Below, piece by piece: positions 29,023 through 39,680 of a stretch of DNA of 64,000 bases. How positions within the stretch are numbered: position 1 is the first letter of the stretch; the number at the start of each line of letters is the position of its first letter. Source of the stretch: Liquorilactobacillus capillatus DSM 19910 (GTDB taxonomy: Bacteria > Bacillota > Bacilli > Lactobacillales > Lactobacillaceae); the NCBI RefSeq assembly GCF_001434915.1, contig NZ_AZEF01000053.1, forward strand, positions 32,957-96,956. Direction: 5' to 3'. The position numbers and the translations under genes were made by a program. Under the pieces are notes generated by a model, which was not told where the DNA came from, ran no database searches, and worked only from the letters and a program-made list of their open reading frames with translations.

Positions 29023-29466
29023 CTAGATTAAGTTTGTGATATCCAATACTTCTGGTTTTTGAGCTTCATGTTTGTGATCTGCACCACGGTAAACATGTAA
29101 CTTCTTAGCTTGTTCTCTTCCGAGTGTTCCTTTTGGAAGCATCCCTTTAATCGATAAAGCAATTAACTTCTCAGAATCATTTTGACGGAATTCACCAGCA
29201 GTACGGCTCTTCAAACCACCTGGATGATCTGTATGATGATAATAAACTTTACGTTCTGCTTTATGTCCTGTCAAGCCAATCTTTTCTGCATTAATAACGA
29301 TAACGAAATCACCTGTATCAACGTTAGGCGTAAATGTTGGCTTATTCTTGCCACGCAAGATAGAAGCCACAACTGAGGACAGACGTCCTAAGGGAACATC
29401 AGTTGCATCTACGACATACCATTTACGTTCCACTTCACCTGGTTTTGCAATATATGTTGTACGCAC
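29023..29466 (-). CDS. rplM: 50S ribosomal protein L13
   Basis: 147 residues. An early assembly protein of the 50S subunit. GTG start with GGAGG nine bases upstream. Typical segments are [18 protein letters not shown] and VKGMLPK-type [21 protein letters not shown]. First gene of rplM-rpsI, with its own promoter and a structured leader. Confidence 0.97.
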   Translation of the reverse strand: MRTTYIAKPGEVERKWYVVDATDVPLGRLSSVVASILRGKNKPTFTPNVDTGDFVIVINAEKIGLTGHKAERKVYYHHTDHPGGLKSRTAGEFRQNDSEKLIALSIKGMLPKGTLGREQAKKLHVYRGADHKHEAQKPEVLDITNLI

Positions 29467-29492
29467 GTTTTATTTCCTCCATTTTTATATGC

Positions 29493-29539
29493 TTGTTTGA
29501 CGCAAAATAAGTTTCCGGGGCCTACTGTGGGGCAAACAA
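29493..29539 (-). ncRNA. L13-type ribosomal leader hairpin
   Basis: TTGTTTG and CAAACAA (29533-29539 and 29493-29499) close a ~47-base structure with a GC-rich interior, between the rplM promoter and start codon. The position fits the L13 leader class known in Firmicutes, where L13 represses its own operon. The match to the Rfam model is not verified. Confidence 0.5.
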
Positions 29540-29550
29540 TACCATATACC

Positions 29551-29579
29551 ATGATACTTTTTTTACATTCTAAAGTCAA
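29551..29579 (-). promoter_or_regulatory. Promoter of rplM-rpsI
   Basis: Minus strand TTGACT (29574-29579), a 17-base spacer, TATCAT (29551-29556). Confidence 0.75.
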
Positions 29580-29614
29580 TGATTAAAAGTTAATTATACA
29601 CTATTCAAACTGTT

Positions 29615-30367
29615 TTACTTATAATAAACTTTTTTTAAGTACAATCCACTCGCTGGCGCTGTTGCTCTGCACTCATTTCGATCTTTGACTTCGTATAATC
29701 GTAAAAAATCATGGACAGGTCTTTTTTCATTCCCAATCTCTAGTAAAGTTGCTACCATGATCCTAACTTGATTATATAAAAAACCATTTCCATAAAATTC
29801 AAAAACAACTTCACCTGTAGTTTGATCCTCTTTAACAGTCGCATCATAGATTGTTCGAATGTGGCTTTTAGCTTGACTACCTGAGGCAACGAAACTCGAA
29901 AAATCATGTGTTCCTATAACATCCGGTAAAGCCGCCTTGATCAAATCAACCTTTAAAGGATACTTATATTGTCCAGTATAAAACCTTTTGAAAGGATTTA
30001 CAAAACGACCTAAACTAACGCGGTATAAATAGCGTTTGCCATGGGTTGTAAACCGTGCATGAAAAGTTGTGGCGACCCGCTTAGCAGTTAAGATCTCCAC
30101 ATCTAACGGTAATAAACTATTCAGGCCATTTACAATTCCTTCTTCTGGAATATCATTTTCTAGATCAAAATGGATTACCTGCCCTAACGCATGCACCCCA
30201 GCATCTGTTCTTCCCGAACCAAAAATATGCACAAAAGATGCCGCTGTACTCATCTTATTAACAGCCGTTTCAAGTACTGATTGAACCGTTCGTTGGTTAG
30301 GCTGACTTTGAAAGCCAGCAAACTTCGTTCCATCATATGCAAGTGTTACCATATATCTATTTGTCAT
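29615..30367 (-). CDS. truA: tRNA pseudouridine(38-40) synthase
   Basis: 250 residues. Isomerises uridines 38-40 in the anticodon stem-loop of many tRNAs. The catalytic aspartate is Asp55 in [10 protein letters not shown]. Also [15 protein letters not shown] at the N-terminus and the family's FHARF-type motif ([17 protein letters not shown]). Nine bases after ecfT, so part of the ecfA1-ecfA2-ecfT-truA transcript, a common Firmicute arrangement. Confidence 0.96.
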   Translation of the reverse strand: MTNRYMVTLAYDGTKFAGFQSQPNQRTVQSVLETAVNKMSTAASFVHIFGSGRTDAGVHALGQVIHFDLENDIPEEGIVNGLNSLLPLDVEILTAKRVATTFHARFTTHGKRYLYRVSLGRFVNPFKRFYTGQYKYPLKVDLIKAALPDVIGTHDFSSFVASGSQAKSHIRTIYDATVKEDQTTGEVVFEFYGNGFLYNQVRIMVATLLEIGNEKRPVHDFLRLYEVKDRNECRATAPASGLYLKKVYYK

Positions 30368-30376
30368 CTTTACCTC

Positions 30377-31174
30377 TCACCAATTCCGTAAATATAATAA
30401 GACTATCATTGTTAGTCCAAACAAAATGCAGGCCAAAGTATCATTACGTTTCCAAAAATGAATACGGTATTTAGTTCGACCTTCTCCACCGCGATAACCC
30501 CTTGCTTCCATCGCGGTCGCAAGATCTTCGGCCCGATTAAACGAGCTGACAAATAACGGGATCAGCAATGGCACGACTGCTTTTATTTGTTTAACAATAT
30601 TACCTTCTCCAAAGTTGACTCCTCTTGAGCGTTGTGCATTCATTATTTTTTCAGTTTCATCCATTAATGTCGGAACAAACCGTAGCGCGATCGACAACAT
30701 TAATGAAATTTCATAGACTGGTACTTTGAACTTTTTCAATGGTCCCATTAATGATTCCAAAGCATCTGAGATTTCCAGTGGAGCTGTCGTTAGCGTCAAT
30801 AATGTTGACATAAAAATAATCAAAACAAACCGGCAAAAAACATAGCTCCCATTAATTATCCCCAAACTCGTTAAAGATAATGGCCCCCACTGCCAATAAA
30901 CAGTCCCTCCACGCGCAAAAAAAATCTGTAGTAGGACAGTAAAGAGAATCAACCAAATAAGTGGTCTGACACCCTTTAAAAAGAAACCAAAATTAACCTT
31001 GGACAGCAAAACACAACTGAGTGTTAACAAAAATAATAACGTATATGACTGCCAGTTATTAGCAAGGAAAATAACAATAATAAAGAAGAAGCTTAAAATA
31101 AGTTTTGAACGTGGATCTAACCGATGAACAACTGATTCACCCGGAATATAACGACCTAAAATAACCTTATTCAG
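30377..31174 (-). CDS. ecfT: Energy-coupling factor transporter transmembrane protein EcfT, CTG start
   Basis: 265 residues if read from the CTG at 31174. The N-terminus then reads (M)NKVILGRYIPGESVVHRLDPRSKL, as expected for the family. AAGGGGG lies eight bases upstream inside the end of ecfA2, and the CTG is one base after the ecfA2 stop. The first in-frame TTG (31030) would delete the first ~48 conserved residues. It has five or six membrane segments and two coupling-helix motifs (AMEARGYRGG and AQRSRGVNFG). It forms the shared ECF module for vitamin uptake with EcfA1/EcfA2 and separate S components. Confidence 0.9.
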   Translation of the reverse strand: MNKVILGRYIPGESVVHRLDPRSKLILSFFFIIVIFLANNWQSYTLLFLLTLSCVLLSKVNFGFFLKGVRPLIWLILFTVLLQIFFARGGTVYWQWGPLSLTSLGIINGSYVFCRFVLIIFMSTLLTLTTAPLEISDALESLMGPLKKFKVPVYEISLMLSIALRFVPTLMDETEKIMNAQRSRGVNFGEGNIVKQIKAVVPLLIPLFVSSFNRAEDLATAMEARGYRGGEGRTKYRIHFWKRNDTLACILFGLTMIVLLYLRNW

Positions 31175-31175
31175 T

Positions 31176-32042
31176 TTAATTGCCCCCTTTTCCTAAAAGA
31201 TCTACTAACGAAGCAGCAAGTTCTTTTTCAGTCAATGGCATTTTTTCAAAAACAACTTTTCCTGTTTGTTGCAATTCATAAGCAAATCTAGTTGCCTTAG
31301 GCAATGCTAAGTGATGCTTTAAAAGCCACTGTGGGTCTTTAAAGACTTCTTGTGGGGAGGTTGAAGCAATAACCTCACCTTTTTCTAACACGATGGCGTG
31401 ATCTGCATAATTAGCTACATCATCCATCTGGTGGGTCACTAAAACGATCGTCAACTGCTTTTGTGAATGCAGCTGTGCAAACATCTGCATTATCTCGTGC
31501 CTTCCCTTAGGATCAAGCCCTGCAGTTGGCTCATCCAACACTAAAACATCTGGTTTCATAGCTAAAATACCTGCTATCGCTACCCGTCTCATCTGACCGC
31601 CAGACAATTCAAAAGGAGAATTCTGCAAAACCTCTTCTGGTAAACCAACTAAAAGAGCCATTTCACGTGCAATCTGTTCAGCCTCCGCCGGTGTTTTTCC
31701 AAAATTCTTTGGGGCAAAAGCAATATCTTTAAGAACCGTTTCTTCAAAAAGCTGTGCTTCTGGAAATTGAAAAACTATCCCAACATGTTTTCTTAATTCA
31801 CCAAGTTCCTTGTTCTTAGTAACAGCTGTAATCGTCTTATCGGCAACTGTAACACTCCCACTTGATGGTTTAAGCAGCCCATTGAGATGTTGTAGCAAAG
31901 TTGACTTTCCACTTCCTGTATGACCTATAATAGCTGTATAACTTCCTGTCGGGATCGACACAGTTAAATTCTTAAGCGCTTGATGCCTAAAAGGTGTATC
32001 TGCTTGATAAATGTAGTTTACTTTTTCGAAATGAATTGACAC
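31176..32042 (-). CDS. ecfA2: Energy-coupling factor transporter ATPase EcfA2
   Basis: 288 residues. Walker A GHTGSGKST, Q-loop VFQFPEAQLFEETVLKDIAF, signature LSGGQMRRVAIAG, Walker B VLVLDEPTAGLD, H-loop VTHQMDDV. GTG start inside the last codons of ecfA1 (25-base overlap). Forms the asymmetric ATPase heterodimer with EcfA1. Confidence 0.95.
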   Translation of the reverse strand: MSIHFEKVNYIYQADTPFRHQALKNLTVSIPTGSYTAIIGHTGSGKSTLLQHLNGLLKPSSGSVTVADKTITAVTKNKELGELRKHVGIVFQFPEAQLFEETVLKDIAFAPKNFGKTPAEAEQIAREMALLVGLPEEVLQNSPFELSGGQMRRVAIAGILAMKPDVLVLDEPTAGLDPKGRHEIMQMFAQLHSQKQLTIVLVTHQMDDVANYADHAIVLEKGEVIASTSPQEVFKDPQWLLKHHLALPKATRFAYELQQTGKVVFEKMPLTEKELAASLVDLLGKGGN

Positions 32043-32857
32043 AACCAGTCCACCATCCCTTTTTCAGTAAGATATTCTTGCGGCACAGCAATACGATAAC
32101 TTTTAAGTTCATTCTTCAGTTTTTCAGAGAAAGGAATATCTAAGCCGCTCTCAATCAGAGCTGTTCCACGTTGAAAAACCTTCGCTGGCTTGTCATTTTG
32201 AACTAATGTACCATCATCAATGACGACGACACGCTGCGCTAAGGAAGCTTCTTCAATATCATGTGTTATCGAAATAACTGTAAACCCTTTTTCCTTATTT
32301 AAGCTTTTTAAAAGCTGAATAATATCTCTTCTTCCTTCTGGATCAAGCATACTAGTCGCCTCATCCATAATGATGATCCGTGGTTGCAGAGCGATTACTC
32401 CAGCTAGAGCAACTCGCTGCTTCTGCCCTCCAGATAACCGGGCCGGCTCATGCTGTGCAAAATTCAACATTCCCACACTTACGAGTGCTTTTTTAACCCT
32501 TTTAAGCATTTCATTTCGTGGAACTCCCTGATTTTCTAATCCAAAAGCAACATCTTCTTCAACATTGGCTCCAACAAATTGATTATCAGGGTTCTGGAAT
32601 ACCATGCCAATATTTTTGCGAATGTCCCACAAAGTAGTTGGTGTCAATTCGGTACCAGCAACCCTTATTGTCCCTGACTGTGGAGTAAGCAAACCATCAA
32701 TTAGTTTTGCAAGCGTACTTTTCCCACTCCCGTTATGTCCAATAACTGCCAGCCATTCTCCTGCAGCAACTTTCAAGTTTATATGACTTAAGGCCTTCTT
32801 CTGCTGTTGCGGATACGCGAAAGACAAATCTGAGATTTCAATTATCGGTTCTTGCAT
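32018..32857 (-). CDS. ecfA1: Energy-coupling factor transporter ATPase EcfA1
   Basis: 279 residues. Walker A GHNGSGKST, Q-loop VFQNPDNQFVGANVEEDVAFG, signature LSGGQKQRVALAG, Walker B IIMDEATSMLD, H-loop ITHDIEEA. GGAGGAG precedes the ATG. The two ATPases share the order EcfA1-EcfA2-EcfT found across Lactobacillales. Confidence 0.95.
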   Translation of the reverse strand: MQEPIIEISDLSFAYPQQQKKALSHINLKVAAGEWLAVIGHNGSGKSTLAKLIDGLLTPQSGTIRVAGTELTPTTLWDIRKNIGMVFQNPDNQFVGANVEEDVAFGLENQGVPRNEMLKRVKKALVSVGMLNFAQHEPARLSGGQKQRVALAGVIALQPRIIIMDEATSMLDPEGRRDIIQLLKSLNKEKGFTVISITHDIEEASLAQRVVVIDDGTLVQNDKPAKVFQRGTALIESGLDIPFSEKLKNELKSYRIAVPQEYLTEKGMVDWLCQFISKK

Positions 32858-32953
32858 AATGTCTCCTCCGTATATTTTATACAGACTATCATACCATACT
32901 TACAACTGAACAGTTATCCCCTAAAGGAATCGTTGCTATTACGACAGTAGTCC

Positions 32954-32998
32954 AAAAAAACCAAGATCTAGGCGGTACATCATGCACCTAGATCTCGG
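32954..32998 (-). terminator. Terminator after rplQ (second of two structures)
   Basis: 12-base arms 32961-32972 and 32987-32998 (CCAAGATCTAGG/CCTAGATCTCGG, one G-U on the minus strand) followed by seven U on the minus strand. It ends the superoperon before ecfA1. Confidence 0.88.
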
Positions 32999-33036
32999 TT
33001 ATTAGAGCTTATTTATAATTTCACTAAAACAAAAAA

Positions 33037-33135
33037 TCACTTTTTATAACGAAGGTTTCCTATCAAAGATAGTACTTAGGACTAGACTCGGTTTAATACC
33101 AGCATCGTAACGCCCAGTTATCGTTATAAAAGTGA
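33037..33135 (-). ncRNA. Branched structured element after rplQ, candidate 3' UTR RNA
   Basis: TCACTTTTTATAACGA (33037-33052) and TCGTTATAAAAGTGA (33121-33135) pair over 15 positions with one bulge and enclose 68 bases. The interior can form small hairpins, including CTATC-TTT-GATAG, GGT/ACC and TAAC/GTTA. On the minus strand the closing stem is followed directly by six U, like an intrinsic terminator with a large branched loop. It begins 23 bases after the rplQ stop. No known RNA class was recognised. Confidence 0.5.
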
Positions 33136-33158
33136 CAGATGGAACTAAATAATTATTA

Positions 33159-33542
33159 CTAGTCGACTAACTCAAGAACGACTAACTTAGCAGCATCGCC
33201 GCGGCGTTCATTCATCTTGAGAATACGTGTATATCCACCGTTGCGTTCAGCATAACGAGGAGCAACTTCTGCAAATAATTTTTGCAAAGCCGATTGGATA
33301 GTAATATCATCGCCATCTTCTTTAACATCAGCAACAACATCCATTAAAAAAGCTGCAGCACGACGACGTGCATTCAAATCACCTTTTTTACCAAGTGATA
33401 TCATCTTTTCAGTTGTCTTGCGTACTTCCTTTGCACGGGTTTCAGTTGTAACGATTTTACCGTTAACGATTAAATCCGTTGTTAAATTACGCAACATTGA
33501 TTTACGATGAGCGCTTGTGCGTCCTAACTTGCGGTAACTCAT
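33159..33542 (-). CDS. rplQ: 50S ribosomal protein L17
   Basis: 127 residues. Signature [26 protein letters not shown]17 lies near the peptide exit on the solvent side of the 50S subunit. Last ribosomal gene of the superoperon, 26 bases after rpoA. Confidence 0.97.
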   Translation of the reverse strand: MSYRKLGRTSAHRKSMLRNLTTDLIVNGKIVTTETRAKEVRKTTEKMISLGKKGDLNARRRAAAFLMDVVADVKEDGDDITIQSALQKLFAEVAPRYAERNGGYTRILKMNERRGDAAKLVVLELVD

Positions 33543-33568
33543 GAATAATTTCCCTCCCTCAACAAATA

Positions 33569-34513
33569 TTAGTCATCATGACGTAATGATAAACCCAGAT
33601 CAATCAACTTATTCTTAACCTCTTCAAGTGATTTACGACCTAAATTACGGACTTTCATCATATCAGCTTCTGATTTATTAGTTAACTCTTGAACCGTATT
33701 GATTCCAGCACGTTTCAAACAATTGTATGAACGAACAGATAAATCAAGTTCTTCAATCGTCATTTCAAGCATTTTTTCTTTATGTGTTTCTTCTTTTTCA
33801 ACCATGATTTCAGCATTTTTAGCTTCATCGGTCAAATCAACAAACAGGGTTAAATGCTCTGTTAAAATCTTCGCAGATAAGCTAATAGCTTCACTTGGTG
33901 TAATAGCACCATTGGTCCATACATCGAGCGTTAATTTATCATAATCATCTTTTTGACCAACACGCGTTTTTTCTACTTGATAGTTGACACGTTCAATCGG
34001 GGTATAAATTGAGTCGATTGGTAAAACACCGATCGGCATTTCATCAGACTTAGCCTTATTTTCATCAGCTGAAACATAGCCGCGCCCTGTATTAGCAGTC
34101 ATCCGAATATGGAATGACGCCCCTTCTGCTACTGTACAAATGTACAAATCTGGATTTAAGACTTCCACTTCACTACTACCTTGGATGTCTCCAGCTGTAA
34201 CTTCGATTGGCCCTGTAACATCGATTTCCAATGTTTGATCCTCTTCAGAATCAATACGCAAAGCAACCTTCTTCAAATTTAAAACAATTTGTGTTACATC
34301 TTCAAGTACTCCCTTAATAGTTGAGAACTCATGTAAGACACTATCAATTTGAATATTTGTTATTGCTGCTCCAGGTAAGGAAGAAAGCAGAATTCGGCGA
34401 AGAGAATTACCTAATGTTGTCCCATAACCACGTTCAAGAGGTTCAACAACAAATTTGCCATAATTAGGACTTTCTTCAATTTTATGAATTTTTGGTTTTT
34501 CAAATTCGATCAT
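33569..34513 (-). CDS. rpoA: DNA-directed RNA polymerase subunit alpha
   Basis: 314 residues from the ATG at 34513 ([15 protein letters not shown]) with AAAGGGG upstream; an in-frame TTG at 34534 overlaps that site. N-terminal dimerisation domain with [19 protein letters not shown], a linker, and a C-terminal domain with [22 protein letters not shown] and the helix-hairpin-helix [14 protein letters not shown] that contacts UP elements and activators. Confidence 0.97.
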   Translation of the reverse strand: MIEFEKPKIHKIEESPNYGKFVVEPLERGYGTTLGNSLRRILLSSLPGAAITNIQIDSVLHEFSTIKGVLEDVTQIVLNLKKVALRIDSEEDQTLEIDVTGPIEVTAGDIQGSSEVEVLNPDLYICTVAEGASFHIRMTANTGRGYVSADENKAKSDEMPIGVLPIDSIYTPIERVNYQVEKTRVGQKDDYDKLTLDVWTNGAITPSEAISLSAKILTEHLTLFVDLTDEAKNAEIMVEKEETHKEKMLEMTIEELDLSVRSYNCLKRAGINTVQELTNKSEADMMKVRNLGRKSLEEVKNKLIDLGLSLRHDD

Positions 34514-34597
34514 TCTTATCTTTACCCCTTTCAAAACGTAACGTGTAATCTGGCGAATACATTATGAAGATTTACCTCAAAATGAATAACGGCCACA

Positions 34598-34987
34598 TTA
34601 AACACGACGGCGTTTTGGAGGACGACACCCATTATGAGGAACAGGTGTAACATCGCGAATTGATGTCACTTCAAGACCTGTTGTTTGTAAAGCACGAATT
34701 GCAGCTTCACGACCAGAACCAGGACCTTTAACAGCAACTTCAACACTCTTCATTCCATGTTCCATTGAACCCTTTGCAGCAGCTTCAGCAGCCATTTGAG
34801 CAGCAAATGGTGTTGACTTACGACTACCTTTGAAGCCTAATGAACCAGCTGATGCCCATGCAACTGCATTCCCATGAACATCGGTAATCATAACAAGTGT
34901 GTTATTGAACGTTGAATGAATATGTGCAATTCCGCTCTCGATATTTTTCTTAGCGCGGCGCTTACGTGTACCTTTTTTAACTGCCAT
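34598..34987 (-). CDS. rpsK: 30S ribosomal protein S11
   Basis: 129 residues. Platform protein near the mRNA exit. Signatures [18 protein letters not shown] and [17 protein letters not shown]. Confidence 0.97.
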   Translation of the reverse strand: MAVKKGTRKRRAKKNIESGIAHIHSTFNNTLVMITDVHGNAVAWASAGSLGFKGSRKSTPFAAQMAAEAAAKGSMEHGMKSVEVAVKGPGSGREAAIRALQTTGLEVTSIRDVTPVPHNGCRPPKRRRV

Positions 34988-35018
34988 GAAATAGCTAACC
35001 TCCTTTATTATATATTAT

Positions 35019-35384
35019 TTAATTTTTTCGACCGGCGATTGATGCGGCTGGGCCTTTACGTGTATGCGCATTGTTCTTGGTATTTTGACCACGAACAGGT
35101 AAATGACGACGATGACGTAGACCTCGGTATGAACCAATCTCTGATAAACGCTTGATATTTAAACTAACTTCACGACGAAGATCACCTTCGACTTTGTAGT
35201 TATCTACAACTGCACGAACTTTATCTTCTTGTTCAGTTGTTAAATCACGTACACGGATATCTTCTGAAACACCTGCTTCAGTCAAAATCTTTTGTGCACT
35301 TGAATTACCGATTCCATAAATGTAAGTTAAGCCGATCACGATACGCTTATCACGTGGTAAATCGACACCTGCAATACGAGCCAT
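35019..35384 (-). CDS. rpsM: 30S ribosomal protein S13
   Basis: 121 residues. Head protein forming bridges to the 50S subunit and touching P-site tRNA with its basic C-terminus ([15 protein letters not shown]). The N-terminus [13 protein letters not shown] is typical. Confidence 0.97.
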   Translation of the reverse strand: MARIAGVDLPRDKRIVIGLTYIYGIGNSSAQKILTEAGVSEDIRVRDLTTEQEDKVRAVVDNYKVEGDLRREVSLNIKRLSEIGSYRGLRHRRHLPVRGQNTKNNAHTRKGPAASIAGRKN

Positions 35385-35409
35385 AACAATTCCACCTCCT
35401 AATTTATTA

Positions 35410-35523
35410 TTATCCTTGACGTTGTTTGTGTTTTGGATTTGAACATATTACCATAACACGACCCTTGCGCTTAACTATTTTGCAGTGTTCGCACATAGGT
35501 TTTACTGATGGTCTTACTTTCAT
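35410..35523 (-). CDS. rpmJ: 50S ribosomal protein L36
   Basis: 37 residues ([15 protein letters not shown] start). Zinc-ribbon form: Cys11, Cys14, Cys27 and His32 are all present, so this is the C+ paralogue rather than the zinc-free one. Located between infA and rpsM as usual. TGGGAGG precedes the ATG. Confidence 0.96.
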   Translation of the reverse strand: MKVRPSVKPMCEHCKIVKRKGRVMVICSNPKHKQRQG

Positions 35524-35557
35524 GAATTATACCTCCCAAATGTATTTGAAGTACAAT

Positions 35558-35776
35558 CTATTTAAAGCGATAGGTAATGCGACCCTTAGTCAAATCGTAA
35601 GGGGACATTTCAACCGTCACTTTATCGCCAGGAAGAATCCGAATATAATGCATTCTAATCTTCCCTGAAACGTGAGCTAAAATTTCATGTCCGTTTTCGA
35701 GTTCAACCTTGAACATCGCATTGGGTAACGTTTCTTTGATCGTACCCTCAATTTCAATCACATCATCTTTCGCCAC
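35558..35776 (-). CDS. infA: Translation initiation factor IF-1
   Basis: 72 residues, OB fold ([34 protein letters not shown]). Occupies the A site during initiation with IF-2 and IF-3. GTG start with GGAGG nine bases upstream. Preceded by an internal promoter. Confidence 0.97.
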   Translation of the reverse strand: MAKDDVIEIEGTIKETLPNAMFKVELENGHEILAHVSGKIRMHYIRILPGDKVTVEMSPYDLTKGRITYRFK

Positions 35777-35910
35777 GCAATAGTACCTCCTTAAATGGTT
35801 TTACAACTTTACACGCAAATCCGTGAGCCAATAAAATCAGCTCGCTTGTTTCCGCAAGCTAATCCATCCAAATGGACAGACTAATCCTATAGAAAAGATA
35901 AACCTGGAAT

Positions 35911-35939
35911 AGTATATCATCCTAAGTCTAGTATTGCAA
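35911..35939 (-). promoter_or_regulatory. Internal promoter before infA
   Basis: Minus strand TTGCAA (35934-35939), a 17-base spacer ending TGA, TATACT (35911-35916). The ~130-base leader contains small hairpins (GCTTG/CAAGC and TCCA/TGGA). It would let infA-rpmJ-rpsM-rpsK-rpoA-rplQ be expressed apart from the upstream genes. Confidence 0.7.
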
Positions 35940-35954
35940 GTGTTATTCTTAAAA

Positions 35955-36644
<690 letters not shown>

Positions 36645-36735
36645 TTAGTTACCCTCAATTAGAGAAATTAGGATCCCAGTGTTCACGCTAAACCATAAGT
36701 CATAAAAGTAATCCTTACTAATAAAGAGCATAAAA

Positions 36736-36773
36736 TGAAAAAGCTGGCTCCACAAATGTGCAGCCAAACTTTT
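36736..36773 (-). terminator. Terminator-like hairpin between secY and adk
   Basis: Minus strand AAAAG...GGCT...CAC/GTG...AGCC...CTTTTT: a three-part imperfect stem (about 36737-36753 with 36758-36773) followed by U. It is nine bases after the secY stop, so it may reduce read-through into adk. Confidence 0.6.
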
Positions 36774-36781
36774 CAACATTA

Positions 36782-38077
36782 CTATCTGATAAATCCGATA
36801 TACTCACGTTTCATCATCATACCTTTTAACTGTCTGATTGACTCAAGCGCAACTCCGACAACGATCAGCAGACTCGTACCGCCTAATCCAATCGATTCAT
36901 CTAATCCCCAAATGTTTGAAGCAACAAGTGGGATTAAGGAAACTAAGCCTAAGAAAAGTGAGCCAACTACACTTAAACGCATCAGTAAACGTGAAACATA
37001 TTTTTCTGTCTCCTTGCCAGGCCAGACACTCGGAATGTAACTTCCTTGTTTCTGCAGATTTTCTGAAAGTTTCTCTGGATTAACCTGAACAAAAGCATAG
37101 AAAAATGTAAAGAGAACAATCAAAACAGTATATAAAATCATGCCGCCTGTTGCCTGCATATTAAAAATATTCGTCATGACTTGATACCATGTATCTTCAG
37201 AATGGTTCTGGGTAAATGCCATTAAAATTGTTTGCGGAGTCGCAATAAAAGAACTCGCAAAAATAACTGGAATAACCCCAGCAACATTTATTTTAAGCGG
37301 TAGATATGAACTCTCCGTTGCTCCCGCTAAACGACGAGTGTACTGAATTGGAATTTTATAATTAGCTTGCTGCACGTAGGTAACAAATGTAACAATAATC
37401 AGTATAGCTACAATCAAAATGACAACAAACAAGATCCCCTTCCAGAGATCCCCTGGCGCAGCTTCCAAAATTTGTTCATTGTATATCTGATGAACACCTG
37501 TTGGAACGCGGGCAAGGATTCCTGCCATAATTATCATCGAAATACCATTACCAAAACCCCGGTCAGTAATCATATCACCTAACCAAGTAGTAAACATTGA
37601 ACCACCAGTTAAGATTAATCCAATACTAAGGTATGTTTCTACGCCCGGATTATTGACTAGATTTAAACTGCTTAAAGCATTAAAACCTGCCGTAATCCCG
37701 ATTGATTGTACAAACGCTAGCACGATAGTCAAATATCTTGTGGTTTGGTTAAGTTTTCGTCTTCCAACTTCCCCTTGCTTACTCCACTCAACAAAACGCG
37801 GGACAATATCCATTTGTAACAACTGAACAACAATTTGTGCAGTTATGTATGGCGAAACTCCCATCGCTAAGATTGAATAATTCGTTAAGCCACCGCCACT
37901 GAAAGTGTTCAAGATACTAATTAACCCTGAAGACGCAACGCTATCTAAAGCCTTAGCGTTGATCCCAGGGACTGTGATATATGTGCCTAAACGAAATACA
38001 ATCAAGACGCCCAACGTAAATAAAATCTTCTCACGAATATCTTTCACAGCTAAGACGTTCTTCATTGTTTTAAGCAT
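36782..38077 (-). CDS. secY: Preprotein translocase subunit SecY
   Basis: 431 residues with about ten transmembrane segments. The channel subunit of the Sec translocon. Signatures: GTYITVPGIN (first periplasmic segment), GISPYI-type GVSPYITAQIVVQLLQMD, and YIPSVWPGKETEKYVSRLL in the C-terminal half. Overlaps rplO by one base (TAATG), with GAGGTGA as ribosome binding site. Confidence 0.97.
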   Translation of the reverse strand: MLKTMKNVLAVKDIREKILFTLGVLIVFRLGTYITVPGINAKALDSVASSGLISILNTFSGGGLTNYSILAMGVSPYITAQIVVQLLQMDIVPRFVEWSKQGEVGRRKLNQTTRYLTIVLAFVQSIGITAGFNALSSLNLVNNPGVETYLSIGLILTGGSMFTTWLGDMITDRGFGNGISMIIMAGILARVPTGVHQIYNEQILEAAPGDLWKGILFVVILIVAILIIVTFVTYVQQANYKIPIQYTRRLAGATESSYLPLKINVAGVIPVIFASSFIATPQTILMAFTQNHSEDTWYQVMTNIFNMQATGGMILYTVLIVLFTFFYAFVQVNPEKLSENLQKQGSYIPSVWPGKETEKYVSRLLMRLSVVGSLFLGLVSLIPLVASNIWGLDESIGLGGTSLLIVVGVALESIRQLKGMMMKREYIGFIR

Positions 38078-38511
38078 TAAATCACCTCAGCTTGACCGCC
38101 AACTGCTTCAATGGCTTTTTTAGCAGCAGCTGAAAACTTATTAGCTTTCACTGTCAATTTCTTTGTCAGTTTGCCTTCAGCTAAAACTTTTATACCATCT
38201 TTTTCATTTTTGATTACACCATTCTCAACTAGCAATACTGGTGTAACTTCTGTTCCTTCGTCAAATTTCTCAAGTGTTTCCAAGTTAACAACTGCATATT
38301 CTTTGCGGTTGATATTTTGGAATCCACGTTTAGGCATACGACGGAATAATGGCATCTGGCCACCTTCAAAACCTAAACGTACCTTTCCACGAGCCTTTTG
38401 ACCTTTTTGCCCACGACCAGCTGTCTTACCGTTACCAGACGATGTTCCGCGTCCAACACGATTACGAACTTTACGTGAACCTTCACTTGCTTTTAACTCA
38501 TGCAACTTCAT
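38077..38511 (-). CDS. rplO: 50S ribosomal protein L15
   Basis: 144 residues. N-terminal RNA-penetrating tail is glycine/basic ([28 protein letters not shown]), followed by a globular domain. Late 50S assembly protein. Confidence 0.97.
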   Translation of the reverse strand: MKLHELKASEGSRKVRNRVGRGTSSGNGKTAGRGQKGQKARGKVRLGFEGGQMPLFRRMPKRGFQNINRKEYAVVNLETLEKFDEGTEVTPVLLVENGVIKNEKDGIKVLAEGKLTKKLTVKANKFSAAAKKAIEAVGGQAEVI

Positions 38512-38557
38512 TAGGTCGACACCTCCTTATTGATATATTATAACATGTCATCAGTAA

Positions 38558-38740
38558 TTAATCGGCTACCTTGACATCAACCAAATGATTGATTTTTGCA
38601 ACAGCGCCACGCGTTGCAGCATTATCGGGCAGAACAACTGAACTTTGGACACGGCCTAAGCCTAAAGCTTTAACAATGTCGCGTTGGTTCTGAGGACGCC
38701 CAATGACACTACCTGTTAATGTAATTTTTAAATTAGCCAC
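38558..38740 (-). CDS. rpmD: 50S ribosomal protein L30
   Basis: 60 residues, usual size ([25 protein letters not shown]). Located between rpsE and rplO. Confidence 0.96.
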   Translation of the reverse strand: MANLKITLTGSVIGRPQNQRDIVKALGLGRVQSSVVLPDNAATRGAVAKINHLVDVKVAD

Positions 38741-38753
38741 TAGTGAGCCCTCC

Positions 38754-39254
38754 TTATTCTGCTAAATGTTGTGTTGATACACCACGAAGAGAAGCAACGT
38801 CAGCAGCACTCTTCATCTTTGCTAAGCCGTCCATTGTTGCACGGACAACATTGATTGGTGTATTAGAACCAAGTGATTTACTTGTAACATCGGCAACACC
38901 AGCCAATTCCATGACCGCACGAACAGCACCACCGGCAGCAACTCCAGAACCAGCGATCGCAGGTTTCAACATGATACGGCTACCGCTATATTCACCGACC
39001 ACTTCGTGTGGAAGAGTTTCTTCAACCATCGGAACTTTAATCAAGTTCTTACGAGCAGCATCAACTGCTTTACGAATAGCATCTGGCACTTCTTGTGCTT
39101 TACCAGTACCAAAGCCAACGTGACCATTGTGGTCTCCCACAATAACTAAAGCCGCAAAGCGAAGACGACGTCCACCTTTAACAACTTTTGTAATACGATT
39201 GATTGCAACAACACGATCTTCTAAATCTAATTGAGCTGGATCAATAATAGTCAT
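38754..39254 (-). CDS. rpsE: 30S ribosomal protein S5
   Basis: 166 residues. dsRNA-binding N-terminal domain ([35 protein letters not shown]) and C-terminal domain with [19 protein letters not shown]. Helps decoding fidelity and lines the mRNA entry channel with S3 and S4. Confidence 0.97.
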   Translation of the reverse strand: MTIIDPAQLDLEDRVVAINRITKVVKGGRRLRFAALVIVGDHNGHVGFGTGKAQEVPDAIRKAVDAARKNLIKVPMVEETLPHEVVGEYSGSRIMLKPAIAGSGVAAGGAVRAVMELAGVADVTSKSLGSNTPINVVRATMDGLAKMKSAADVASLRGVSTQHLAE

Positions 39255-39275
39255 AAATGCGTTTCCCTCCTTTTC

Positions 39276-39632
39276 CTAAAATTCTAATCCGTTTTTACGA
39301 GCGGCTTCAGCAAGAGCTTCGATACGACCATGATAAAGATATCCGCCACGATCGAAGACAACTTTCTTAAGACCCTTCTTTTCTGCACGTTTTGCAACAA
39401 CTTCACCAACGGAAGCTGCTAATTCAGTCTTCGTATTACCGGAAACTTCACTATCTAATGTAGAGGCACTAACTAGCGTCACACCCGCTACGTCATCAAT
39501 TACTTGAGCGTAGATGTTTTTGTTTGAACGATAAACATTTAAGCGTGGGCACTTAGCTGTACCAGATATCTTACCACGAACACGGATATGGCGCTTTTGG
39601 CGTGTTTTATTTTTGTCTGGTTTAGAAATCAC
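39276..39632 (-). CDS. rplR: 50S ribosomal protein L18
   Basis: 118 residues from the GTG at 39632 ([15 protein letters not shown]), six bases after GAGGTG. A GTG at 39641 is part of that ribosome binding site. Binds 5S rRNA with L5. Signature [19 protein letters not shown]. Confidence 0.95.
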   Translation of the reverse strand: MISKPDKNKTRQKRHIRVRGKISGTAKCPRLNVYRSNKNIYAQVIDDVAGVTLVSASTLDSEVSGNTKTELAASVGEVVAKRAEKKGLKKVVFDRGGYLYHGRIEALAEAARKNGLEF

Positions 39633-39680
39633 TATATTCACCTCTTGAATTTATTATCTTATCTTAACGAAGACTAGTAA

